Source: a virus. From it: 29,883 bases of DNA. The stretch lies in IMG/VR virus record IMGVR_UViG_3300027763_000173, positions 1 to 29,883 of that record. The stretch is one strand, 5' to 3'. This document shows, piece after piece, positions 12,738 through 19,366 of this stretch. The notes beneath the pieces are model-generated. The model was not told the origin of the DNA and searched no databases. It saw only the letters and a list, made by a program, of their open reading frames with translations. Each line of letters starts with the position of its first letter. The first letter of the stretch is position 1. Made by a program: the position numbers and the translations under genes.

Positions 12738-13017
12738 GCGACCCTCGCAATTCATCAACCGTTTGATTGAACTTGTCAGACATGGCATCGTAGAGCATTT
12801 GAGCCCCGATTTTTCCCTCTTCTGAGCTTGGAGCGCCGATTTTGCAAGCGACGAACATTAGCGCCGAAGCTACGCATTGTCTTGCTAATCCTGCACTTAA
12901 GCGACCTGAACCCACAATAACCCGAATTGAGTCCATGCAAAGACCCTCGATTGTGGAAGCGATTAGGTTAGTCGCTTTTGCTTCGTCTTCATTTGCCTTT
13001 GGATTGCCCGTTGTCAT
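12724..13017 (-). CDS. First gene of the recombination operon, 97 aa, unknown
   Basis: This 97-aa protein (MTTGNPKANEDEAKATNLIA) is mostly helical, with a Gly/Ala-rich centre (GSGRLSAGLARQCVASALMF). It is the first gene after the 13.06-kb promoter and has a GGGGA site 5 bases before ATG 13017. No family recognised. Confidence 0.7.
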   Translation of the reverse strand: MTTGNPKANEDEAKATNLIASTIEGLCMDSIRVIVGSGRLSAGLARQCVASALMFVACKIGAPSSEEGKIGAQMLYDAMSDKFNQTVDELRGSHERN

Positions 13018-13055
13018 ACTATTCCCCGTTCGTGTAAAGAAACTGAACCGGTGGA

Positions 13056-13084
13056 AATGTACGCTGCCGTAGTGACGTTGTCAA
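13056..13084 (-). promoter_or_regulatory. Strong early promoter
   Basis: On the minus strand a perfect -35 TTGACA (13084-13079) and -10 TACATT (13061-13056, 4 of 6 matches) have an optimal 17-base spacer. Transcription would start near 13049, about 32 bases before ATG 13017. It drives the recombination-replication operon. Confidence 0.75.
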
Positions 13085-13098
13085 CACGCTGTCACTAC
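13069..13098. promoter_or_regulatory. Palindromic operator over the early promoter
   Basis: Perfect 8-bp arms GTAGTGAC (13069-13076) and GTCACTAC (13091-13098) flank a 14-base centre that contains the -35 hexamer. A bound dimer would cover the -35 box, so it is a likely repressor site. The repressor is not identified; the RHH-like protein is one candidate. Confidence 0.7.
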
Positions 13099-13119
13099 TT
13101 TTTTACAAGTATCCTAGTG

Positions 13120-14289
13120 CTAGCCGTTCCAACACGGCGAAAGCTGTCTCCATGCCATCCAGTTGCACGGTCCAAACTTGCTAACGAAGTGTTTATGACC
13201 ACGCTGACAATCTTCGTTCGTCCATGCAACTGGGTGAGCCAAATGGAAAAAATAAGGTCGCCCAATCCATTCGGTTTCACGCTTGTCTCTCCCAAGGATC
13301 CATCCTAGCCAATAGTCCCACATTGGGCGACCAACCGAAAAAACCACTTCGGGAAGCTTGGAGACTTGATCAGGCCAAACCAGAAAAGCATCAAGCCCCC
13401 AAACCTCTTGGATTGCATCGGTTGGGGAGTCTTTGAAGTTATGCCGTATGCCTATCGCTGATTTCCCGGCTTTGACGATATCGACGATGGTCGACTGGTC
13501 CCCAATGATGCGAATGTCGGAGTTGATCAGTAGTACCGGCTTTTGTTTTGCAATCGCGACGTCCAGCAATCGATTGATCGGTTGCGTCGGCTTTGCGTAG
13601 AACGTACCAAGCACGTCGTTAGCTATCCATTCGTCGACCTGGGTGAATACTTCCCGAAGCTTATCGATTTCCTCGGAAGTGTTTACCGATACGACAGTGA
13701 GCCCTAATCGCTTCCATGTCGCGACCGCTTCCAACTGCTTTTCAAAATGCTTTGGGCCGATCGATGTCACCGCGACGACACACTCGATCGAGGGTTGTTG
13801 CCGATCGGCGTTTGGAAGATACACGTAGGAAGAGTTTTTCCATCGTTCTTTCGCTTCCTCAACTGTTAGCTCTGGCTTCAGAAGCTTGCGATTGACGTGG
13901 TTATGCCCTTCACAACTGTACGCTGTCCAGTCGTCGAATCGTGGTCTATTTACTTCGATCCATCGTCGCATGTCATCCTTGCACGTCACGCAACCGGGAA
14001 TACGCTCGATCCAATCCAATAGCCAAACCCAACTTGGATTCGCGATTGTGTGCCATTCACGCCAATGCTTGTGGTACGCGCCGTAATCGACTGGTGTTAA
14101 CGAAAAGTAGTCGATACCTGGGACAAGTTGCCCCGGTCCTGTATTGTCGTCCCATGCTTGCCGATACTTTTCATCGGTTTGGCAAAGCTTTCTCCAGTGT
14201 TCTCCCTTGTTTACCTTGTGCCGGTCGCAGAAACCAGCGATAGGGCACTCGCATGGAGGGGACACACGTTTTAACTTACAAGTGCTCAT
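13120..14289 (-). CDS. Glycosyltransferase-like protein with N-terminal Cys/His module
   Basis: This 389-aa protein starts with a Cys/His cluster (CKLKRVSPPCECPIAGFCDRH, residues 4-24). More possible zinc ligands follow at C100-x2-C103 and in SCEGHNH (126-131). From about residue 168 there is a GT-A-like nucleotide-sugar fold: IECVVAVTSIGP, a second strand LTVVSVNTSEE, and a motif VLLINSDIRII at 253-262 in the DxD position. It is the last gene of the virion operon, after a Cys-rich tail protein, so it may glycosylate virion or host surface proteins. The substrate is unknown. ATG 14289 overlaps the upstream stop as ATGA. Confidence 0.65.
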   Translation of the reverse strand: MSTCKLKRVSPPCECPIAGFCDRHKVNKGEHWRKLCQTDEKYRQAWDDNTGPGQLVPGIDYFSLTPVDYGAYHKHWREWHTIANPSWVWLLDWIERIPGCVTCKDDMRRWIEVNRPRFDDWTAYSCEGHNHVNRKLLKPELTVEEAKERWKNSSYVYLPNADRQQPSIECVVAVTSIGPKHFEKQLEAVATWKRLGLTVVSVNTSEEIDKLREVFTQVDEWIANDVLGTFYAKPTQPINRLLDVAIAKQKPVLLINSDIRIIGDQSTIVDIVKAGKSAIGIRHNFKDSPTDAIQEVWGLDAFLVWPDQVSKLPEVVFSVGRPMWDYWLGWILGRDKRETEWIGRPYFFHLAHPVAWTNEDCQRGHKHFVSKFGPCNWMAWRQLSPCWNG

Positions 14290-15293
14290 GCCGTTATCGT
14301 AACTGTGTATGATCCTGCGGAAAAAATTGGACCGCAACCACACGAAAGGTCGGATCCCGCGACAGTGTACGGTCCATAAAGTATGGAGATTGGATTGCAC
14401 GTAGCAGTTGACGGAAGTCTCGACCCACCGTGAAAACCATCTGAGTTAGTACAACCGCTGTCTAATAGGAGCAAGATTGCCTCAAGCGGATCGTTGTCGA
14501 CTGCTGGACACGTCCATCGCACTCTACCGGTAAAGCATCCGCAAGCGTCCCCTTTCCAGGTGCTATCTACTCGATCGTAGACTAACTGAGTATCGCAACT
14601 CAATGCTTCCATTCTCGGACCAAACCCCTGGAAACGAGCGTTTAGCACCGGTGGAATGTATGACGTATCGCATTTACATATACACACGGGACATGTCTCG
14701 AACGTTTCGTTATGCTGGACGAAACGGATGTCGTCGAACTTGAGCCCCGCTACACTCGCTTTCATTCCGATACGATAGCCCGTCGGGAATGGCGTTGCAT
14801 CTTTTCCAACAAACGAAAGAGTCGCATTTGACACCATTCCACAAAGCTCACCTGGAGCTATTCGAACCTGCAAATCTCGAGATAAATTGCTCAAGCCAAC
14901 AATCGTTGCGCTTTTGATCGTGGTATCTACCCCGCTGGTACGCTTTCCGATGGCTAATACCGACGTGTCTCCTGCGTTTCGGGTAAAGTCACACCAGTGA
15001 TAATTACTCGCATCGACCGCGTTACAAATAACGCGATACGTCGCCCCGCTGTCAAATACTTCGTCGATCGTCTTCACGATCGCTATTCCCGATGGGTCTG
15101 GATCCGGATGAAGCGTATCGAATATCGCCGCGTCAGTTGTATCGGCAACAGCTTGATTGCTTACGATCGAGAAATTGTCTCGAGTCGCTGCTGTCCATCC
15201 CGATCCAAGGTCGGTTGAATTAGCTCGATTGAAGTCGTCTTGTGCAATGTCGCAACTTTCTTCGTCACAACAGCAATATCCAAGTCCTCCCAT
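14286..15293 (-). CDS. Cys-rich tail-associated structural protein
   Basis: This 335-aa protein begins with a C-C-C cluster (MGGLGYCCCDEE). A concanavalin-like beta-sandwich at about residues 18-195 begins DDFNRANSTDLGSGW. A second Cys-rich domain from ~200 to the end holds CPVCICKC and later CGCG and CNP. The first domain resembles LamG-like carbohydrate-binding folds in tail and surface proteins. Many Cys residues suggest metal binding or disulfides outside the cell. It follows the tail-hub-like gene, supporting a tail-tip or adhesin role. No exact family recognised. Confidence 0.65.
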   Translation of the reverse strand: MGGLGYCCCDEESCDIAQDDFNRANSTDLGSGWTAATRDNFSIVSNQAVADTTDAAIFDTLHPDPDPSGIAIVKTIDEVFDSGATYRVICNAVDASNYHWCDFTRNAGDTSVLAIGKRTSGVDTTIKSATIVGLSNLSRDLQVRIAPGELCGMVSNATLSFVGKDATPFPTGYRIGMKASVAGLKFDDIRFVQHNETFETCPVCICKCDTSYIPPVLNARFQGFGPRMEALSCDTQLVYDRVDSTWKGDACGCFTGRVRWTCPAVDNDPLEAILLLLDSGCTNSDGFHGGSRLPSTATCNPISILYGPYTVAGSDLSCGCGPIFSAGSYTVTITA

Positions 15294-16586
15294 TTAACAT
15301 ACCTCCAGCGCTAGATACGTTCTTTCACCTTCCCAAAAAGCGACAGTCTTGTCTATCGCGATGTTGGTCCCTATTGTGACTGCTTTTATGTCTTTGTTTG
15401 TTGCCGTGTAAGAGCCCGTATTGCTCTGCTTGTAGTACTCGACCAATTTGAGCGACCCGTCAACCACTTCTCGAGTTTTCCCCCGTCGTACTCCCTTTCG
15501 GCGGAACTCGGTTCTCGCTGCCCATGGTATTGGGGGAACGTAGTTGCGTAGCTTTGTGTGCGTTCCGTTCTCTTCGTGTTTAAGCATCCACGTCGTATGG
15601 TAGATTCGTGCCCCTGGTACTTGTTCCACAATGCCCCATAAGTACTCGGTGAATGTTTCGTCTTGGTACTGGTACCATGCGTCCAATGCTTGTTCGATTT
15701 CCGTCAACCGTGCGGTCTTCACGGTACGTGTGATGTCGTCGGCTAGTTGGTAGTCTCGAATGTTGATCGAAGAGCCACCATCCCCAAACGTCGCTTCATC
15801 CTCTTCCACGAATTGAACAGGGAAATAGTCAGATGGAAGTATTTTTGCCTTCCCAATATGCTGCTTCGTTGCATCATCGTCGTTAAACTGCCCTGGGTAA
15901 ACGATTCGCCCGTCGGCTGTTGCCTCTTCACGTGCGCTAACGTCGTGCGTATCCGTCAATCGGACAATGCTGACGGTACCGGCGAAAGGATCGAATATCA
16001 TGTCGAGCCCGACAGAAGCAAGCAAGCCTTGCAAGATGGTCGCACAATTGCCACGTCCGGAAATGTTCGTTATGGGAGAAACTGCGACCGACGGACAACC
16101 AGGATATTCTAGCTCAGTCTCATCGAAGATAGCTTCGACAATTTGCACAAAGGTGTGGGGAGTGTTCGAAGCTCGGCAAAACTCGTCAACGTAAAAGTTG
16201 TAGGTCGTCGTGCTTCCCCCCGGCTCGTACGCGACTAAGTTGATCGTGTTGTACTCGGTGTTCACCGTGCCACGCTCGAGCAAAACTCGCTTGTCGCGAA
16301 ACTCCACTACCACATTACCGGATTCCAGCTCTTTCAACCGCGAACATAGATAGTACCCCTGCCAAGTGAATACTTGCGGCTCATCGCCCTCTTTAGCATC
16401 CTCTTCGATAAACGTCGCCTCGAAGCTTACCGCGTCTTCTCCGATTGCGTCTGCATCCTCTTCTCGCATGATGAAAACAGCTCGACCGCTGTTGCATCCC
16501 CTTGGGCAGTCGATGAATTGCTGTTGGCTTGTTTGGTCGAAATAGACAGGCTTACCGTCTACGAGCCAATTAAATGAACCAATCAT
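15294..16586 (-). CDS. Tail hub or tail-tip-like structural protein
   Basis: This 430-aa protein starts MIGSFNWLVDGKPVYFD. Beta-rich N-terminal segments include VVEFRDKRVLLERG and a 'YVDEFCR' region. A mid part with VQIVEAIFDETELEYPG and LQGLLASVGLDMIFDPF resembles the hub modules of tail-tip proteins. The C-terminal part contains IRDYQLADDITRTVKTARLTE and an RRGKTREVVDGS region. ATG 16586 gives an ATGA overlap with the 78-aa gene; its stop touches the next ATG. Role by context: a tail assembly component. The fold is uncertain. Confidence 0.6.
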   Translation of the reverse strand: MIGSFNWLVDGKPVYFDQTSQQQFIDCPRGCNSGRAVFIMREEDADAIGEDAVSFEATFIEEDAKEGDEPQVFTWQGYYLCSRLKELESGNVVVEFRDKRVLLERGTVNTEYNTINLVAYEPGGSTTTYNFYVDEFCRASNTPHTFVQIVEAIFDETELEYPGCPSVAVSPITNISGRGNCATILQGLLASVGLDMIFDPFAGTVSIVRLTDTHDVSAREEATADGRIVYPGQFNDDDATKQHIGKAKILPSDYFPVQFVEEDEATFGDGGSSINIRDYQLADDITRTVKTARLTEIEQALDAWYQYQDETFTEYLWGIVEQVPGARIYHTTWMLKHEENGTHTKLRNYVPPIPWAARTEFRRKGVRRGKTREVVDGSLKLVEYYKQSNTGSYTATNKDIKAVTIGTNIAIDKTVAFWEGERTYLALEVC

Positions 16587-16819
16587 TTCCGTGCCTTGAT
16601 TTCCTTCCATGCTTCCAAAACTAGATCGACCCAATCCTCAAGCTCGGCTACTGGAGCTGGAACGTAGTTGGACGTCACAATGCGACCGATGGAACACAAT
16701 GGTTGCGGCTTGCCATCAAGAGCTTGCTTGAGTTGTGCGAGTACTGCGACCATTGCCGGATCCTGCGACAACTTCAAATAGGCTTCCGTGTGTTGGATCG
16801 CTTCCTGTATCTTGCTCAT
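16583..16819 (-). CDS. Small helical protein between head and tail genes
   Basis: This 78-aa protein (MSKIQEAIQHTEAYLKLSQD) is predicted to be helical at both ends, with a central hydrophobic segment. It overlaps the head-protein stop and the tail-hub start as ATGA on both sides. In this position phages often encode head-completion or tail-assembly factors. No family recognised. Confidence 0.65.
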   Translation of the reverse strand: MSKIQEAIQHTEAYLKLSQDPAMVAVLAQLKQALDGKPQPLCSIGRIVTSNYVPAPVAELEDWVDLVLEAWKEIKARK

Positions 16820-18543
16820 TTTGTAACTGGAATCCTAACTTGTGGGTGAGCAGCTACGGGAACGTACCATTGTGGACCGCCCCCCGCTACTGCTACGTGC
16901 TTTCCCGGTACCGACCATGTATCGATCGTAGGTGCCGTTACGCTCTGCAAATAACTGATTCGATCGAGCTTGGCTTTTTTGGTGTCGTAGGCTTTTTGCC
17001 TCCTGGGTAAAACCGGTTGACCTGGAAGCGTCCAAGCTGTTGCTTGTTCATAAATCCCTAACTCCTGTGGCTTCACCCCTTCAACACTAAAGTACGAACC
17101 GCGATAGCCCCCTTCCGCTTGCCACTGAACCATCTTTCTTGGTGGCGGAATCGCTGGAGGGGGACCAAGTGTAACGGGCTTGCTCAGATCGATCCCGTCT
17201 AACATGCCCTCCTGCGTGTTTGGCTTTAGCGGTACCATGGTCCCGGTCTTGTGGTCGTACGCAACAGCCATATTCGCGAAATAGTGCTTGGCGACGACCG
17301 TACGGGCTTCCCGATGTTCCGGCGAGTCGCCTTGCTCCGCTGCTTTCGCTAAAACCACCGGATGCAACTCGGCAACCTTTGCAGGTGCTTTTACCGCTTT
17401 TGCCTTGCCTGTCGCCTTTTGCCCCGTTTTGGAAGTTTCTGCCGGCGTTTTCTGTGCCCCGTCTCCGTCGCTGGTAAACTGCCCCCCGCCTTGCCCTTTT
17501 CCTTTGTGTTTGTGTCCGGCTCGATCGACTGACGACATTCGGACGATACCGCGATACCCAAACCCTGGTTCCGGTGGAAAGGGAATATGCTCTAGCCTGT
17601 GCTCCGGTTGTGCCGGTGGACGTCCCGAACGTAACCAGTCCATCGCTTCGCGTACCCCTAACCGTGCGGCTTGCTCGATCGTCAAGAGCATGGTTCCGCA
17701 TCGGCATTGATAGCCCCATGGTGGAGTATAGAAGTCCCAAAAAGGATCGTCGCGCCGATAGATCCCGGTACCGTTGAGCCCCAAACGCTCTAGGGCTCTA
17801 TGCGTCGTCCGTGTACGTGCATCGTGATTGCAAGTGTATCGCTGATAGGGAAACAATCCCGCGACGATAGGATGCGATGCCATGGTCTCCTTGCCATCGC
17901 GATACGCTGCTTGTACGTTGGTCCGATAGATGTTTTCAACGTGTGCCGGATGCAATGCCGAACCCTCGATCGACTCGGCTAGCTTTTGCTGGAAAGCTCG
18001 GATCGTTTGACCGGCTGAAACATCCTCGACAAGCACGTCGCGGATAGTCTCGATCGCCTTTTCGCCTAGATCGGCAGTAATGAAGAAAGCTTTCTTCTGC
18101 TCTTCCTCTCGAGCCAAATCCCATTGCGGTCGCGTCATCACGTTCCGACGTACGAGGTTCGAGACTGCTTTGTCGATAATCGGCAACCGAAGCGTCTTGA
18201 GCGAGTCATTGTCTCGGAAGTGTGGAAACAAATTCAGCTCAAACGGCTCTGGTTGCTTCCCTCCCCATAGTTGGTGTGTGAAGTGTTGCCATAGCCATGC
18301 TGGAAACTGCTTCGAAACTGAGTCAATTCCGCCGACCCAAGCAGCTAAATTAGTATCGGCCAAGTGATCGACCAATACCACCGACGACGATGCCCAAAGC
18401 GAACGGATTCGATTTAGGACACTCGGTATCGGAAGAGTACGATAAGAACTCGATACCGTACGAATGATGTCGTCGCGAACTTCCGCGAAAACCGCTTCCG
18501 CGCCGAATAGAGTCTTGTTGTAGATGTCGTCGGGCTCAATCAT
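16816..18543 (-). CDS. Mu gpF / SPP1 gp7-like minor head protein with C-terminal extension
   Basis: This 575-aa protein has an N-terminal helical region and a central MuF domain. Its hallmarks are the run NHDARTRTTHRALERLGL (about 239-256) and PFWDFYTPPWGYQCRC (about 267-282), the classic 'D-x-R-T-R...PP-x-G-x-C-R-C' of the family. MuF proteins are minor capsid parts near the portal that are carried into the host with DNA. The C-terminal ~250 residues are extra: a His/Lys/Gly linker (HKHKGKGQGGGQF), an Ala/Lys/Thr stretch, and an unrecognised domain. ATG 18543 overlaps the upstream stop as ATGA. Confidence 0.82.
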   Translation of the reverse strand: MIEPDDIYNKTLFGAEAVFAEVRDDIIRTVSSSYRTLPIPSVLNRIRSLWASSSVVLVDHLADTNLAAWVGGIDSVSKQFPAWLWQHFTHQLWGGKQPEPFELNLFPHFRDNDSLKTLRLPIIDKAVSNLVRRNVMTRPQWDLAREEEQKKAFFITADLGEKAIETIRDVLVEDVSAGQTIRAFQQKLAESIEGSALHPAHVENIYRTNVQAAYRDGKETMASHPIVAGLFPYQRYTCNHDARTRTTHRALERLGLNGTGIYRRDDPFWDFYTPPWGYQCRCGTMLLTIEQAARLGVREAMDWLRSGRPPAQPEHRLEHIPFPPEPGFGYRGIVRMSSVDRAGHKHKGKGQGGGQFTSDGDGAQKTPAETSKTGQKATGKAKAVKAPAKVAELHPVVLAKAAEQGDSPEHREARTVVAKHYFANMAVAYDHKTGTMVPLKPNTQEGMLDGIDLSKPVTLGPPPAIPPPRKMVQWQAEGGYRGSYFSVEGVKPQELGIYEQATAWTLPGQPVLPRRQKAYDTKKAKLDRISYLQSVTAPTIDTWSVPGKHVAVAGGGPQWYVPVAAHPQVRIPVTK

Positions 18544-18638
18544 CGCGGTTCCATTTCTTCCCACATTGATTCGGGAAACATATACTTTTCGTTTTCCCAG
18601 TATGCTAGTGCCCAATTAGGCAATTGGCTTACCGCCAT
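18540..18638 (-). CDS. Possible 32-aa head-region peptide
   Basis: This short frame (MAVSQLPNWALAYWENEKYM and 12 more residues) begins inside the end of the 126-aa gene and ends with an ATGA overlap to the MuF start. It is Trp/Glu-rich and acidic. It fills a 72-base gap that would otherwise break coupling. AAAGG lies only about 2 bases before the ATG, which is a poor spacing. It may be real or may be an untranslated coupling frame. Confidence 0.4.
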   Translation of the reverse strand: MAVSQLPNWALAYWENEKYMFPESMWEEMEPR

Positions 18639-18996
18639 TGCCTTTTCCAGCGCCATCGTCAGATCGCTCAACGTCTTCTCCAAGCATGTCTGCTTTGGCT
18701 TTGTCTTGCTTGTCCTTTGCCGCTTTTTGCTTTTGTGCCTCGGCTGCCTCAGCATCGCCCTCGATTTCAACGTCGGTCTCTGTAACTTCATCGTTGCCCC
18801 CCGTCATGTCTGGAGTCTCTTCGCTAGTTTCTTCCGCTAGTACCGCTGAATCATCCTCGTAAGGGTTTTCCGGCATACCCTGGACACCTAGTCCATTCTC
18901 GACAACAAAGTCGCCCATGGCTTCTTGTCTCGCTGATTCGTCGGTCCACCATGTCTCCATGGTTCCTGTCTCTGCTTGCGGTTGTGCGTTATCCAT
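18616..18996 (-). CDS. Acidic low-complexity protein
   Basis: This 126-aa protein is Asp/Glu/Ala-rich (DDSAVLAEETSEETPDMT, TETDVEIEGDAEAAEAQK). It has a Lys/Asp coil near residue 90 and a Gly-Lys tail. It has a GAGGA site before ATG 18996 and an 8-base overlap with the preceding gene. In head operons, acidic helical proteins often serve as scaffolding or chaperone. This is a guess from composition. Confidence 0.6.
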   Translation of the reverse strand: MDNAQPQAETGTMETWWTDESARQEAMGDFVVENGLGVQGMPENPYEDDSAVLAEETSEETPDMTGGNDEVTETDVEIEGDAEAAEAQKQKAAKDKQDKAKADMLGEDVERSDDGAGKGNGGKPIA

Positions 18997-19366
18997 TGCT
19001 TTCCTCTTCTAGTTCTCGTTTACAGACTCCATTGACCATTTCGCCACCGCAAGCTTCGCAGCGTGCGATTTCGATAATCTCATACACGGTACACTTTCGG
19101 CCCGATACCTTGCATTCCCTCGGTTCCACTTCCCTCACCCAACCAAGTCGAACACAATCAATCGCTCGTTTCCTGATTGAGTCGAAAATCGCAAATTCGC
19201 CTGGATAGACGTTACTCGCAACTTCCTTGGCTGTTGCTCTCCCTCCAAGAGCCCTCAACCCACTCATAAATTCCAACTTCCTGTCATTCAATCGTGGTTT
19301 AATGTGCTCCGCGCCATCGTGGCTCGTTTGCTTATCGTCTTTTCTTGCTAGCCCTAGAGTGTCCAT
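18989..19366 (-). CDS. Winged-helix protein with C-terminal zinc motif
   Basis: This 125-aa protein has a helical domain at residues 28-80 (DRKLEFMSGLRALGGRATAK, then VASNVYPGEFAIFDSIRKR). That is the pattern of a winged helix-turn-helix, followed by a strand (TVYEIIEI). The end has C103-x2-C106-x8-C115, likely binding zinc with C85 or C92. A DNA-binding protein among head genes is unusual; it may be a regulator or a virion DNA-associated protein. ATG 19366 sits in TAATG with the upstream stop; a TTG at 19378 is less likely. Confidence 0.65.
   Translation of the reverse strand: MDTLGLARKDDKQTSHDGAEHIKPRLNDRKLEFMSGLRALGGRATAKEVASNVYPGEFAIFDSIRKRAIDCVRLGWVREVEPRECKVSGRKCTVYEIIEIARCEACGGEMVNGVCKRELEEESNG

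Noticed and set aside
17087-17740. Minus-strand open frame of 217 codons
   Set aside because: It is another frame of the minor head gene, with a very Arg/Ser-rich, non-protein-like composition.
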